Shown here: positions 50,368-61,200 of the stretch, piece by piece
How positions within the stretch are numbered: position 1 is the first letter of the stretch
Layout: the number at the start of each line of letters is the position of its first letter
Source: Spartinivicinus poritis
GTDB taxonomy: Bacteria > Pseudomonadota > Gammaproteobacteria > Pseudomonadales > Zooshikellaceae
Length of the DNA: 64,000 nt
Direction of reading: 5' to 3'
Assembly: GCF_028858535.1 (NCBI RefSeq)
Contig: NZ_JAPMOU010000015.1
Span: 1-64,000, forward strand
The notes under the pieces: model-generated
The model's database searches: none
Told to the model about the DNA's origin: nothing
What the model saw: only the letters and a program-made list of their open reading frames with translations
Position numbers and translations under genes: made by a program

Positions 50368-50622
50368 CTATAATCTTCCCCAATGAAGTTTTCCTTCAGA
50401 TAAAACAATTACACTCTCTGCTATCAACTCTCCCGTTTCGTTATCGTACAGTTTTCCAAAGCTTTCTACAGGTGCATCCGTTATATTATTCGGGTCTACC
50501 TCATTCAGCAGACCTGTTGCAGTAAGGCTACCAGATTCTATACCACCCTGGTGAAACCCAAGCTGAGTAATAAAGTCATTTGGAACAAGCACATTGCCAT
50601 TACTTACCTTGCTACCAAGCAT
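50368..50622 (-). CDS. Hypothetical 84-aa protein
   Basis: The frame reads MLGSKVSNGNVLVPNDFITQ, then GFHQGGIESGSLTATGLLNE and ends SEGKLHWGRL. No signal peptide, membrane segment or known family. It lies upstream of, and in the same direction as, the broken gene at 50196-50324, within phage-derived DNA. The weak ribosome site and the setting leave open that it is a fragment. Confidence 0.35.
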   Translation of the reverse strand: MLGSKVSNGNVLVPNDFITQLGFHQGGIESGSLTATGLLNEVDPNNITDAPVESFGKLYDNETGELIAESVIVLSEGKLHWGRL

Positions 50623-50837
50623 GGCAACAGGCTTATTAATCTACCTGTAACGGCTTGCAATGTGAATATTGTAGCAGGGTGTATAAATTTACGTTCAAGC
50701 AAAACGTTAATTTAAGTTTCAGTTATGTGTTAATTGACTATTCTTACTAGTAGTGCTCTTAATATACCTAATACGTAGGGTATTGTTGAGTTTTGAGGGT
50801 GTCATAGATAAGTTTATTTTTATTCTGGAGAAGTCAG

Positions 50838-51176
50838 ATGGTTTCAGGAAATGGTGTAAGAGTGATTGCTGGGCGGATTAGTCCAAATGGTACCATTATT
50901 ACCAACCCTACTGGTGGCATTCGTAGTAGTTCAAAAAAGTCAAAAGGCTTGTATCTGGTTCACTTTAAACAACATTTTCAATCACCGCCAACTGCAGTTA
51001 TTACTGTGTATCAACCTGGAGGAACGGATTTTTCTATTATGGGGGATAGCACTCAAATTAATGCGCTAGTGGTGTCTATAGACTGTGATCAGATGTTGGT
51101 AAAAACAGGTGATGTTGAAGGCACTGCCTCAGATCAAGAGTTTGCTTTTATCGCCTTAGAGCAGTTAGCGGTGTGA
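50838..51176 (+). CDS. Small beta-rich hypothetical protein
   Basis: A 112-aa protein with a good GGAG site. The pattern VIAGRISPNGTIITNPTGGI, GLYLVHFKQHFQSPPTAVIT is the strand arrangement seen in many short receptor-like or tail-fibre-like domains (an I-x-AG-x-I-x-x-x-G start, G-x-Y-x-x-x-F-x-x-x-F-x-x-x-P core). No signal peptide. Its stop is 42 bp before the next gene's chosen start. Function unknown. Confidence 0.55.
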   Translation: MVSGNGVRVIAGRISPNGTIITNPTGGIRSSSKKSKGLYLVHFKQHFQSPPTAVITVYQPGGTDFSIMGDSTQINALVVSIDCDQMLVKTGDVEGTASDQEFAFIALEQLAV

Positions 51177-51218
51177 TCTTCATTGTCTGTTATTGATCGG
51201 GCTGGACTGGGTGAGCAA

Positions 51219-52028
51219 ATGCACTTACATAAGAAAATAGGCTGCTTACTCATCACTTGTTTTATGTTGAGTGCTACACCCGTTGTACTTGCTAAAACAG
51301 TGGAAACACTAAGATGTGGTACGAATGAGTTTGCTCCTTTTGGGTTTATTGAAAATGGACAGTTGAAAGGGATAGAGGTTGAGTTGTTTCATGAGATTGG
51401 CAAGCGGTTAAATATTCAAACCAAACTGAATTTATTCCCCTGGAGTCGTATGTTGGCAATGGTTAAGAAAGGGGATTTAGACTGTATGATTGCTGCTTTT
51501 AGAACGGAAGAGCGGTTAGCTTATATGGATTATACCAATGTGCCATTTCATGTATCATCATTAGTGTTCTTTATTCATCAAGACCGACCGTTTCAATTTA
51601 ACACGCTAGAGGACTTAAAAGGACGGAACATTGGTCTGGTGACGGGCTTTTCCACATCGCCAGAATTTGATGAGGCACTCAATAAGCAGTGGTTTACAGT
51701 TAGCCCTGTCAATGACTTTAAACAGAATTTTGAAAAACTCGCAGTGAAGCGAGTTGACATGGTGTTGGTTAACCGTCATGTAGGAGCATACTTATTAAAA
51801 AAACTCAACTTACCTCAAATAGCCGCGCTCTCTGTACCATTAACGGCTAGGCCTGCTTATTTAACTTTCTCTAAGCGTGCAGGAAAAGGTTACCTTATTC
51901 CTTTATTTGATATGATGTTGTTTGAGCTGCTAACAGATGGTACTTACCAAGACTTGTTTGAAAAATATACCGCTATTGTTGATACTGTAAGCCATGATAA
52001 TGGGGAGGGTTCAACAAGACTTGAGTGA
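51219..52028 (+). CDS. Periplasmic solute-binding protein, family 3-like
   Basis: A 269-aa protein from ATG 51219 (GGTGAG site; a TTG 12 codons upstream is unlikely). The signal peptide is cut near VLA-KTV. SBP_bac_3 features are RCGTNEFAPFGFIENGQLKGIEVELFHEIGKRLN, FPWSRMLAMVKKGDLDCMIAAFRTEERL, GRNIGLVTGFSTSPEFDEAL and KRVDMVLVNRHVGAYLL. No permease nearby. It has the same general type as the proteins at 21547-22290 and 52782-53600; ligand unknown. Confidence 0.8.
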   Translation: MHLHKKIGCLLITCFMLSATPVVLAKTVETLRCGTNEFAPFGFIENGQLKGIEVELFHEIGKRLNIQTKLNLFPWSRMLAMVKKGDLDCMIAAFRTEERLAYMDYTNVPFHVSSLVFFIHQDRPFQFNTLEDLKGRNIGLVTGFSTSPEFDEALNKQWFTVSPVNDFKQNFEKLAVKRVDMVLVNRHVGAYLLKKLNLPQIAALSVPLTARPAYLTFSKRAGKGYLIPLFDMMLFELLTDGTYQDLFEKYTAIVDTVSHDNGEGSTRLE

Positions 52029-52363
52029 TCAACTAATAATCTTTTGCAGGCTTAAATACAGCTGTGATACAATTCGCATCCCGTTTAGCTTGTACACCTT
52101 TAGTTGTACTACATTGAAAGATTGAATGTTGATCAATGTGGGGTTGGCTGTGGTGAATAGATGAGTTTGTATAATGATTGAAACACTGGTGTTGGGTGTT
52201 ATTTTAGTACTAGTCTACCTTGTAGAGCACTAAAAAAATTACTTGTGGCTTGTTAACTTAGCAATAGCAGGCAGTGGCACATGGCTATGTTATTACTTTG
52301 TTTGATGCATGAACCACTAGGCTACAGTCTGAGTATACTGATCAGTGCTTTCTGCATTGCCGG
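52029..52363. other. Gap without a recognised gene
   Basis: Between the solute-binding protein gene and the DUF6316 gene. No coding frame, strong hairpin or known regulatory motif was seen. Confidence 0.3.
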
Positions 52364-52567
52364 CTAAAACTTTAACACTCTTGATTTGATTTGAGTGATG
52401 AAGTCAATGTAGTCGTTAGCACCTTCTTTAGCATCATAAATATTTTTGAAAGGGCCTATATCAATACCTTCCCTTGTTTTGAAAAACCAGATACTTTTTT
52501 GCCGAAAGAAGCGTTCAGATCGTCTGCCAAAAAAGGCGTTTTCATTAAGTCGCAATGTTCTCATCAT
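52364..52567 (-). CDS. DUF6316 family protein
   Basis: A 67-aa protein with the DUF6316 pattern: RLNENAFFGRRSERFFRQKS, WFFKTREGIDIGPF, then A-x-x-GANDYIDFI. The R-x-x-x-x-FF-x-R...W-F-TREG-GPF layout is specific to this small gammaproteobacterial family of unknown function. The AAAGGAG site supports ATG 52567 or 52564. Monocistronic. Confidence 0.8.
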   Translation of the reverse strand: MMRTLRLNENAFFGRRSERFFRQKSIWFFKTREGIDIGPFKNIYDAKEGANDYIDFITQIKSRVLKF

Positions 52568-52781
52568 ACTGCTCCTTTCTTAGGATATATCTGTCCCAGG
52601 TCGTTTTCAGTTCCAGATATGAACTAGTAATGCCTCAAGTAAAGAGAAGAGGGCTGTCATAACTAAACCAAGCATAATTTACGCCACCTGTTGGTGTATT
52701 TATATAGCGGCTATCTGAGGTTACCTTAATCATCAGGTTATGTTGATTTGATGAGGAGTTGTGTAAAAAGTTGACAGCTGC

Positions 52782-53600
52782 TTAATTTGTAAAGTACTTA
52801 TTGTATAGTGACTGATAAGCTGCCGTTTGTTTGAAGTGTTTTAGTTGATCTGAAAATTGAACTACCAGATTGTGAGAGACACGTTTCTTATGAAAAATAA
52901 TATATAAGCCAGTTACTTTTATTGGCGTATCTTCAAGTGGAATCACCTTATTCTGAGCTTGTAGTTTTCTTATCAAGCTTTTTCCATTGCCATACTCACT
53001 AATCACAAAGTCAACTCTATTAGCAAGTAGTTTTATAAAATTCTGTTCGTCTGATCCAACCAGTTGGTAGTTGCCTTTTGTTTTAAGGTATTGCCAAAAT
53101 TCAGGCGTGTAAGAGTAACTGCGTACGGCGCCCACTAAGTAGCCTGTTAAGTCATCAAAGGATCGGAAAAAAAGCCTGTCTTGATCTTGTCGACGAATAA
53201 AAAAAATCCAGGGTGAGTTAATGAGCGGCTCATCGGGAAAGTAGCAGCACTGTTTACGCTGTTCACTACTTGATACACTGTATAACGCATCAATTTTTCC
53301 TTTTAAAATAAGTAGCTCTGCACGGGCCCATGGATAAATGGCAATTTTTTTATGAGCTACTTTTAACTGACGAAATATTGTTTGGATGATTTCAGTACTA
53401 AACCCTGTTACAGGTTGGTTAGGGTCATTATTTAAATAGAATTCATAGGGTGGCCAGTTATCAGTTGCTATGTTTAATTTATCTGAAGCTAGGCTGTATT
53501 GGCTGCTGAATAAAATAGCCAACAGCATATGTTTCAAAAAAATGAGCGAGGCGACAGTTTTTTCGATTAGTTTAGGGTCAGGAGAATATGCACACCACAT
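52782..53600 (-). CDS. Periplasmic solute-binding protein, family 3-like
   Basis: A 272-aa protein with a long N-terminus; the export signal is FLKHMLLAILFSSQYSLA, so the real start may be the Met at codon 25. The body has IATDNWPPYEFYLNNDP, VTGFSTEIIQTIFRQ, YPWARAELLILKGKIDALYS, GYLVGAVRSYSYTPEFW and NRVDFVISEYGNG, as in stand-alone SBP_bac_3 proteins. No transport partner nearby. It is not closely similar to the 51219-52028 protein beyond the family outline. Confidence 0.78.
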   Translation of the reverse strand: MWCAYSPDPKLIEKTVASLIFLKHMLLAILFSSQYSLASDKLNIATDNWPPYEFYLNNDPNQPVTGFSTEIIQTIFRQLKVAHKKIAIYPWARAELLILKGKIDALYSVSSSEQRKQCCYFPDEPLINSPWIFFIRRQDQDRLFFRSFDDLTGYLVGAVRSYSYTPEFWQYLKTKGNYQLVGSDEQNFIKLLANRVDFVISEYGNGKSLIRKLQAQNKVIPLEDTPIKVTGLYIIFHKKRVSHNLVVQFSDQLKHFKQTAAYQSLYNKYFTN

Positions 53601-53696
53601 AGAGAGTATTTGACATTAAAATGTACAAGGTTTATATGAAAATTATAGCGTTATATCTTGTTGGTAGAGAACGAGTAAAAAGCGAGGCAGAGAGCC

Positions 53697-53990
53697 ATGG
53701 AGGCCGCAGCTAAAGAACTTGCAGATTACATGAATAAATTAGCTTTGTTGGCGTACCCTGCTGGGCGGCTTCAACACCTGGAGTTTGTGCTATGGCATGC
53801 AATTGTCATTGGCCCCTTTCAATATGGACAGTTAGAGCTGACTCAAGCTCATATTAACAAGCTAAGAGAGCTAAGCTACACATGTAATGGTTGGATTTAT
53901 CAAGATCCTATTGTAGGAGAAACCTGGGTTTCGCTAACTCAGTGGCAGGATTTATACAGCCAAAAAATCGATTTGGTTGCTTTAAAATAA
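53697..53990 (+). CDS. Hypothetical 97-aa protein
   Basis: A soluble protein with helical start EAAAKELADYMNKLALLAYP, then LEFVLWHAIVIGPFQYGQLE, CNGWIYQDP and WVSLTQWQDLY. No family recognised and no export signal. The gene is closed by the terminator at 54004-54026, which supports its being a real transcription unit. Confidence 0.55.
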   Translation: MEAAAKELADYMNKLALLAYPAGRLQHLEFVLWHAIVIGPFQYGQLELTQAHINKLRELSYTCNGWIYQDPIVGETWVSLTQWQDLYSQKIDLVALK

Positions 53991-54003
53991 TATGGTTTTA
54001 AAT

Positions 54004-54026
54004 GGGGGTTTAGTAGCCCCTTTTTT
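54004..54026 (+). terminator. Rho-independent terminator
   Basis: GGGG, an eight-base loop and CCCC are followed by TTTTTT, 14 bp after the stop of the 97-aa gene. Short stem but GC-only with a perfect T-run. Confidence 0.7.
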
Positions 54027-54165
54027 ATAATGAATCGCTATAATCATACTTATTTTATTTAAACTCTTGTCAAGAAAACGCAGAGACTATTTGTGTTTTG
54101 CCATCAGATATTGTTAATTGGGTTTTACAGTCGATCCGAAGAGTAGCTATGGAGTTTTAACTGCT

Positions 54166-54543
54166 ATGGACCAATTTGATGTTGCCCACTATGCCCAATT
54201 AATTTCAATGGCAGCCAAAGGTAATGAAAAAGCAGCATTGGCATTTGATTTTCTAATGCCTGAGCAGCAACTTGCCGTTTTAAAATATAAGATTCAGTCT
54301 TTAAAAGAAAAATATCTAAACAAAATAGAGCAAGGTGATACACAAGTAACATCAGCGAGCGAGTTTTATAGTATGGCTAATGTTATTCCCTTCAATATAG
54401 GCAAAACATCTAAGTTGGAAATTAGCCGTTTAATAGAGGCTTATCATCAAGCCCATAACTGCTTTCCTACTCGGCGTCAGTTAGTTAGTTACTTTTTAGA
54501 TGAATTAGAATCTACCGTTGATCTTATTAAAGTAAATACTTAA
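54166..54543 (+). CDS. Hypothetical 125-aa protein
   Basis: Counted from ATG 54166 (an in-frame TTG lies 16 codons earlier). Soluble and helical: DVAHYAQLISMAAKGNEKAA, FLMPEQQLAVLKYKIQSLKE, and a C-terminal half with KLEISRLIEAYHQAHNCFPT and RRQLVSYFLDELE. The last part has the spacing of a small helical DNA- or protein-binding domain, but no family is recognised. Single gene upstream of DAHP synthase. Confidence 0.5.
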   Translation: MDQFDVAHYAQLISMAAKGNEKAALAFDFLMPEQQLAVLKYKIQSLKEKYLNKIEQGDTQVTSASEFYSMANVIPFNIGKTSKLEISRLIEAYHQAHNCFPTRRQLVSYFLDELESTVDLIKVNT

Positions 54544-54736
54544 TCGCTTTGTATCACTTATAGCAATGCACAAGGGAACTGTGTCATTTGCTTGTTTCAA
54601 CTACCTGCCTACTATTAATCCACTGTCTACTTCAATTTATCCTTTTTCCAGGGCTTGAAGTCTGCCTAAAAAGGCTTTCTAATGAAGCACTTATATATTA
54701 TTTTCATTAGCTCGCAAGATTTTATAGGTTTACAGC

Positions 54737-56098
54737 ATGGCGAAGCAGTGGTCTCCCAGCAGTTGGCAGCAATTCCCCATTAAACAGCAGCCAGCATATC
54801 CAAGCCCTCAGGCCCTTGAGTCTGTGTTGACTCAACTTAAGCAAAATCCTCCACTAGTATTTGCTGGAGAGGCACGCTCATTACAAACTAAATTGGCTGA
54901 TGTTGCTCAAGGCAAGGCCTTTTTATTACAAGGGGGGGACTGTGCCGAGAGCTTTGCTGAGTTCAATGCCAATAATATTCGCGACACTTTTAAAGTCATG
55001 CTGCAAATGGCTATTGTGCTGACATTTGGAGGTGCTTGCCCAATTGTTAAAGTTGGTCGGATGGCAGGGCAATTTGCTAAGCCTCGCTCTGCTGATATGG
55101 AGTGTCAGGGTGATATTTCCTTACCAAGTTATCGGGGCGATATTATTAATTCAATTGAGTTTTCTGAAGAAGCGCGAATACCAGACCCTAATAGACTGCT
55201 CAAAGCTTATAACCAAGCGGCGGCGACCTTAAACTTACTGCGAGCTTTTGCTCAAGGTGGTTTGGCTGATCTTCATCAGGTGCATCGCTGGAATTTAGGT
55301 TTTGTAAAAAATAGTGCGTTAAAAGAGCGTTATCAGCATCTTGCTGAGCGCATTGATGAAACCTTGTCATTTATGGCTGCTTGTGGGATTACGGCACAAA
55401 CCAGCTCAGCCATTCGAGAAACAGATTTTTATACCTCTCATGAAGCACTATTGTTGAATTATGAAGAGGCTCTCACTCGGCAAGATAGTATCACTGGGGA
55501 TTGGTATGACTGTTCTGCACACATGTTATGGATTGGTGATAGAACTCGCCAGCCAGAGGGAGCACATATTGAGTTTTTACGCGGTGTTAAAAATCCTATC
55601 GGTGTAAAAGCGGGCCCTACTTTAAAACCTGAAGAGCTTATTCAGTTAATAGACAGCTTAAACCCAGAAAATGAACCTGGTCGAATTACTGTGATTGTTC
55701 GGATGGGGGCTGGCAAAGTTGCTGATGGGCTACCGGCCTTGATTAGAAAAGTACAACAAGAAGGGCGTCATGTGGTGTGGAGTTGTGATCCCATGCATGG
55801 TAATACAATCAAGGCTTGCTCTGGCTTTAAAACTCGGGCATTTGATCAGATTTTGCAAGAAGTACGAGAGTTTTTCCAGGTACACCATGCAGAAGGAAGC
55901 TATGCAGGAGGTGTGCACTTTGAGATGACTGGGCAAAATGTTACGGAGTGTATAGGTGGGGCTCAGGCCATTACAGAAGAAGGCTTGGGTGATCGTTATC
56001 ATACCCATTGTGACCCTAGACTAAATGCCGATCAGTCTCTTGAGTTGGCGTTTTTAATTGCAGAAACGTTAAAGTCCTGTCGACAGCAAGAAGGCTAA
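54737..56098 (+). CDS. 3-Deoxy-7-phosphoheptulonate synthase, class II
   Basis: A 453-aa plant-type DAHP synthase, first enzyme of the shikimate pathway (phosphoenolpyruvate plus erythrose-4-phosphate). Class II marks are [30 protein letters not shown] with metal ligand Cys69, [46 protein letters not shown] and [18 protein letters not shown]. Full length. It starts a probable unit with msrC, 10 bp downstream. Feedback type cannot be judged. Confidence 0.95.
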   Translation: MAKQWSPSSWQQFPIKQQPAYPSPQALESVLTQLKQNPPLVFAGEARSLQTKLADVAQGKAFLLQGGDCAESFAEFNANNIRDTFKVMLQMAIVLTFGGACPIVKVGRMAGQFAKPRSADMECQGDISLPSYRGDIINSIEFSEEARIPDPNRLLKAYNQAAATLNLLRAFAQGGLADLHQVHRWNLGFVKNSALKERYQHLAERIDETLSFMAACGITAQTSSAIRETDFYTSHEALLLNYEEALTRQDSITGDWYDCSAHMLWIGDRTRQPEGAHIEFLRGVKNPIGVKAGPTLKPEELIQLIDSLNPENEPGRITVIVRMGAGKVADGLPALIRKVQQEGRHVVWSCDPMHGNTIKACSGFKTRAFDQILQEVREFFQVHHAEGSYAGGVHFEMTGQNVTECIGGAQAITEEGLGDRYHTHCDPRLNADQSLELAFLIAETLKSCRQQEG

Positions 56099-56108
56099 GC
56101 ACAACACT

Positions 56109-56597
56109 ATGTTCCAGTTAGAACCCCTATCATCAGCTGATAATGATAAAACAGACTCATACCAGCGGCTGCTGGAACAAGTAAAGTCTCTCACCCTAAA
56201 TGAACCTAATATGATTGCTAATCTTGCCAATATCAGCAGTTTGCTGTTTTGGCAGTTGAAGGAGGTCAATTGGGCTGGTTTTTACTTGAGTGAGGGTGAC
56301 CAGCTCGTATTAGGCCCTTTTCAAGGGAAGCCTGCATGCATCAGGATTCCAGTAGGTAAAGGTGTTTGTGGTATTGCTGCTGCAACGGGTGAAGTACAGC
56401 GCGTAGCGAATGTTCATCAATTTGCAGGGCATATTGCCTGTGACACTCATACTAACAGTGAAATAGTATTACCCTTGAAAAAACAAGGGGAGATTCAGGC
56501 AGTGTTGGATATCGACAGTCCAGTGTTGGATCGATTTGATGAGCAAGACCAAAAGGGATTGTTAGCTATTGCTAGTTATATGGAGTCGTTGATATAG
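56109..56597 (+). CDS. msrC: Free methionine-(R)-sulfoxide reductase (GAF domain)
   Basis: A 162-aa single GAF domain of the fRMsr type, which reduces free Met-R-sulfoxide with thioredoxin. The three redox cysteines are Cys77, Cys87 and Cys111 (PACIRIPVGKGVCG, HIACD), with the same spacing as E. coli Cys84/94/118. Also WAGFYL, LPLKKQGEIQAVLDIDSP and FDEQDQKGL. It is 10 bp after the DAHP synthase stop, probably cotranscribed. Confidence 0.93.
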   Translation: MFQLEPLSSADNDKTDSYQRLLEQVKSLTLNEPNMIANLANISSLLFWQLKEVNWAGFYLSEGDQLVLGPFQGKPACIRIPVGKGVCGIAAATGEVQRVANVHQFAGHIACDTHTNSEIVLPLKKQGEIQAVLDIDSPVLDRFDEQDQKGLLAIASYMESLI

Positions 56598-56752
56598 CTA
56601 AAACAGCTATTAATTAAATGCCACAAACTAGTGGTATTTAATGTCAGCCAGGAAGGTAAACGAAGATACTAAGAATTAATTTCCTATGATTAGTCAAAGG
56701 AATATGAACTATTCTAAGTATTATTGCGTGTAGCTAACAGTTTAGCCAATCA

Positions 56753-57019
56753 ATGTCAGACGAAAAAAGACGCCATCAGCGGACAAAAGTTACCTTACAA
56801 ATTAAGTTAATGAGTAACGGTGATGAAGGCATAACGCTAAAAACTCGGGATATTTCAGATAGCGGCATATTTTTATTGGCTGAAGAAGACAGCATTCCTC
56901 CTTTAGGAACAATAGTCAAAGTTCAGGTGCAAGGCTTACCCATACCTGCTCCTGTATGCACTATGGAAGTAGTAAGACAAGAGCCAGAAGGCTTTGGACT
57001 GAGAATGTTAGATAAATAG
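56753..57019 (+). CDS. Single-domain PilZ protein
   Basis: An 88-aa PilZ domain. The cyclic-di-GMP binding motifs are complete: R6-x3-R10 (KRRHQR) and D33-x-S-x-x-G38 (RDISDSGIF). The rest is the short PilZ barrel ending GFGLRML. Such small proteins act as c-di-GMP adaptors; the partner is not indicated by neighbours. Confidence 0.88.
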   Translation: MSDEKRRHQRTKVTLQIKLMSNGDEGITLKTRDISDSGIFLLAEEDSIPPLGTIVKVQVQGLPIPAPVCTMEVVRQEPEGFGLRMLDK

Positions 57020-57257
57020 CCAGTCATTGTCTCTTTTCATTATCTTAATCAATTCAAGTTAACTAGATATTTTTAGGGCTAAAGGACGCTCTACATGTAG
57101 CTTGTGTAGCGAAGGAGCGAGCAAACATCTTTATATTGATGGTTTGAGTAGACGCTGCTAGTCCCTGCATTGCCAAACGAGGTAAATTGGAGTAAAAGCT
57201 TAGTTTCTTTCGACGGTTTCATACCAGTAAGTTCAGGCTTTAATTAAAGGGGGGGAT

Positions 57258-58025
57258 ATGCAAACAGTTGCAATAAAAAAGCTACCACAAAAACCCGCTA
57301 ACCATTCTCATCCTTTTCATCAGCTTGTTGTTGGTATTAATGGAGACACTCTGTTTGAAGTCGGGGGGGTAGCTAACCGGTTGGGTCAACAATTTGGCTG
57401 CTTGGTGCCAGCTAATCAGCCTCACGATTTTGCAGGGGATGATAACAATCAGATTCTGGTTTTAAATGTACCTGCACAAGATAATCAACACTGGGTTGCT
57501 CCCCAGGTGATTGATCAGCTGTTTGCGCATCCTGGCTATAAAAAGCTAACTCCTCCGCTACAGCAGCTGGTGCATGTGAGTGTCCAGCAATTTGCATTGG
57601 CGCCTGAAGACCAATTGTTGGCAAGCCATCTGGCGGCAGCCTTTCTTCATGCTTTATACCACGCGAGTCAAACAATAGAATTTAAATCACAACCATCCGC
57701 TAAAATTGAGCTGTCCCGGTTGAATAAGTTTGTCTTAACCAATTTGTCACGAAAAATTAGTATTTTTGAGCTGGCTAAAGACCAGTGTATGAGCCCTAGT
57801 CATTTTCACGCAATTTTTAAGCAACAAGTAGGCTTAACACCTTTTCAATATGTGATTAAGCAACGAGTTAAAGAAGCTGAGCGGCTGTTGGCAACAACCC
57901 AACTCCCTTTAGTGGAGATTGCCAGTTTAACTGGTTTTTGTCATCAGAGTGCTTTAAACAGAGCATTTAAGCAGGTGATGGGGCATACGCCAAAAGCTTT
58001 TAGGCTACGCCAGCAAGGCCTATAG
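57258..58025 (+). CDS. AraC-family regulator, candidate putA/putP activator
   Basis: A 255-aa protein. The N-terminal cupin part (HSHPFHQLVVGINGDTLFEVGG, GQQFGCLVPANQPHDF) is followed by two helix-turn-helix motifs, ISIFELAKDQCMSPSHFHAIFKQQ and LPLVEIASLTGFCHQSALNRAFKQ, with the AraC signature GFCHQSALNRAFKQVMGHTPKAFR. It sits 274 bp upstream of putA in the same direction. PutA here lacks its own DNA-binding domain, so a separate proline-responsive activator is needed and this is the best candidate, by position only. Confidence 0.85.
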   Translation: MQTVAIKKLPQKPANHSHPFHQLVVGINGDTLFEVGGVANRLGQQFGCLVPANQPHDFAGDDNNQILVLNVPAQDNQHWVAPQVIDQLFAHPGYKKLTPPLQQLVHVSVQQFALAPEDQLLASHLAAAFLHALYHASQTIEFKSQPSAKIELSRLNKFVLTNLSRKISIFELAKDQCMSPSHFHAIFKQQVGLTPFQYVIKQRVKEAERLLATTQLPLVEIASLTGFCHQSALNRAFKQVMGHTPKAFRLRQQGL

Positions 58026-58299
58026 CTTTGATAACGTCATGTGTTGGTGACAGATTATACAAACTGCAAATGATTCATAGCTTTTTGCAAATTTAGCCTA
58101 GTTTTTTGCAAGATCCTATTTCTACCCCCTGGTTAGACTATCCCGTCAACTCATAATTGCTATAACAATTAATTGCAATAACAAATTCAGGCAATCCTTC
58201 AGTCTATACCCCGTCCGTTTTTTATAGCAGGACAGATATGCCTATTGGGTTGGGGCGACTGTTGGTAATAAAAGTTTTTATACTAATTGGGTACCGTAC

Positions 58300-61200
58300 A
58301 TGTTCAATGCTGCTGATGCATTTAAGCCAGACTTTTATACCTTACCACCCCAGCAGTTAAAGGCTTATATTTCGCCTCATTACCAGGTGGAAGAATCACA
58401 ATACCTAAGCCAGCTGATAGAAATAGCCCAGCCTTCCACAGAGCAACTTCAACGAACGACAGAACAGGCTCAGCAGTTGATTGAGCAGGTGAGAGCACAA
58501 GATGATGCTATTCATATGGTGGATGCTTTGCTGCTGGAATATAGCCTTGATACCAAAGAAGGTATTCTGTTGATGTGTTTAGCAGAGGCCTTAATGCGTA
58601 TCCCTGATGCCGATACAGCCGATGCATTAATCAAAGACAAATTAAGTGTGGCTGACTGGCAACGGCACCTGAAAAAAAGTGATTCGGTATTAGTCAATGC
58701 ATCGACCTGGGGGTTGCTGCTTACGGGTAAAGTCACAGCCATGGATAGTAATGAAGATGGAAGCCCCTCTGGAATTATCAATCGTTTAGTCAATCGCCTG
58801 GGCGAGCCTGTAATTCGTAAGGTAATGAACCAGGCAATGAAAGTCATGGGTAAGCAGTTTGTACTGGGGCGTTCGATTCAAGAAGCTTTAAAAAATAGCC
58901 GAAAAAATCGTGATTTAGGGTATACCTACTCGTACGACATGTTAGGTGAAGCGGCACTCACTAAAAGTGATGCTGATAAATATTTTAATGATTATTTAGC
59001 AGCTATAAACGCAGTGGGTGCTGAAACCTATGGTAACGATAAAACACCTCCTCCAACAATTTCAATAAAACTCTCTGCACTACACCCACGTTATGAAAAA
59101 AGCCATGAGCAGCGGGTCATGACGGAATTATTTAATACTGTCATTGAGTTGATTAAGGTGGCTCGACAAAAATCCGTAGGCATTACCATTGATGCTGAAG
59201 AAGCAGATCGGTTGGAGATTTCGCTACAACTGTTTGAAAAGCTCTATCGGGACCCTGTAACTCAAGGCTGGGGCCAATTTGGCCTGGTAGTGCAGGCTTA
59301 CTCTAAACGCACATTACCTGTCTTATGCTGGTTAAATGGTTTGGCTGCACAACAAGGCGATGTGATTCCAATACGACTGGTTAAAGGAGCTTATTGGGAT
59401 AGTGAAATTAAACATTGTCAGCAATTAGGCACAGAAGGTTACCCGGTTTTTACCCGCAAAGAAGCGACGGATGTGTCGTATTTAGCCTGTGCTCAATTTT
59501 TATTGAGTGAGGCTACCAAGGGTAAGATCTATCCTCAGTTTGCTAGTCATAATGCCCATACAGTCGCCTCTATTTTAGCCATGGCCAACGGGCGAGAATA
59601 TGAATTTCAGCGCCTACATGGTATGGGGGATGGCTTATATAAAGCGGTTTTAGACAGTCATCAGGTACCTGTGCGTATTTATGCACCCGTTGGCGCCCAT
59701 AAAGATTTATTACCTTATTTAGTCCGTCGCTTGCTAGAAAATGGAGCTAACTCTTCCTTTGTTCATCGTTTAGTGGATGCAAAAACACCGGTTGATGAAC
59801 TGACCAAACATCCGCTTGAGTCATTAAAAGCCTATGCTTGTCTCGCTAATGAACGAATCCCAACTCCTCCCAGAATTTATGGAAATGAGCGGCGAAATTC
59901 GAAGGGCATTAACATTTTAATTGAGTCTCAATGGCAGCCTCTAGCTGAACAAATTCGTAGCTATATGAATCGCTCATGGCAAGCAGGACCTATTATCAAT
60001 GGTGAGATCGTGACAACGACCAACAGTAAGGCGGTTTCTTGCCCTTATCGCACCAGTGAATCAGTGGGAGAGGTATGCTGGGCAACGGAACAGGAAGTCA
60101 AGCAGGCACTAGCTATAGCTAAGGAAGCCTTTCCTACCTGGAACAATCAACCGGTTACCAAAAGAGCGCAGTGCTTGCAGCAATTAGCTGACTTACTGGA
60201 AGCCAATCTGGCAGAGCTAATTGCCTTGTGTCACCGTGAAGCGGGTAAGACGATTCAAGACTCGATTGACGAAGTGAGAGAGGCAGTTGATTTTTGCCGG
60301 TATTATGCTGTGCAAGCAGAGCAGCGCTTTGGTCACCCTCAAGTACTACCTGGTCCAACAGGGGAGTCCAATGAGTTGAGCTTAATGGGGAGAGGGGTAT
60401 TTGTGTGTATCAGCCCCTGGAATTTCCCACTTGCTATTTTTCTAGGTCAGATTGCTGCTGCATTAGCAGCGGGTAATACAGTAATCGCCAAACCTGCTGA
60501 GCAAACCAGCCTGATTGCATTCAAAGCAGTGCAGCTCATGCTGGAAGCAGGTTTTCCTGCTGGTGTGATTCAACTACTGCCTGGTGATGGGGCTCAGGTT
60601 GGAGCGCCACTAACTGCAGCAGAAACTATAGCTGGTGTTGCCTTTACAGGTTCAACGGATACAGCGCAGCTGATTAATCGCACCTTGGCTGCTCGTCAAG
60701 GCGCTATTGTGCCATTAATTGCAGAAACTGGTGGCCAAAATGCAATGATTGTGGACAGCACAGCATTGCCAGAGCAGGTAGTGAGTGATGTTGTACATTC
60801 TGCTTTTGCCAGTGCTGGGCAGCGTTGCTCTGCTTTACGAGTGCTATTTGTTCAAGAGGATGTGTCTGATCGCATCTTGGATTTACTGAAAGGGGCGATG
60901 GCTGAACTGGACGTGGGAGACCCTAGTTTACTATCCACTGATCTGGGGCCAGTGATTGATCAGCAAGCTCAGCAACAATTACTACAGCATATCAGCCAGA
61001 TGAAGCAGCAGGCTAAGCTGATTGCAGAAACCAGCCTGCCTGATATGAATGGTTATTTTGTACCACCCACTGCAATAGAAATTGAAAGTATCAACCAACT
61101 CATCAAAGAGAACTTTGGGCCAATACTCCATGTAGTGCGTTATAAAGCGTCACAACTTGATCAAGTAGTCAACAGTATTAATGAAACAGGTTTTGGCTTG

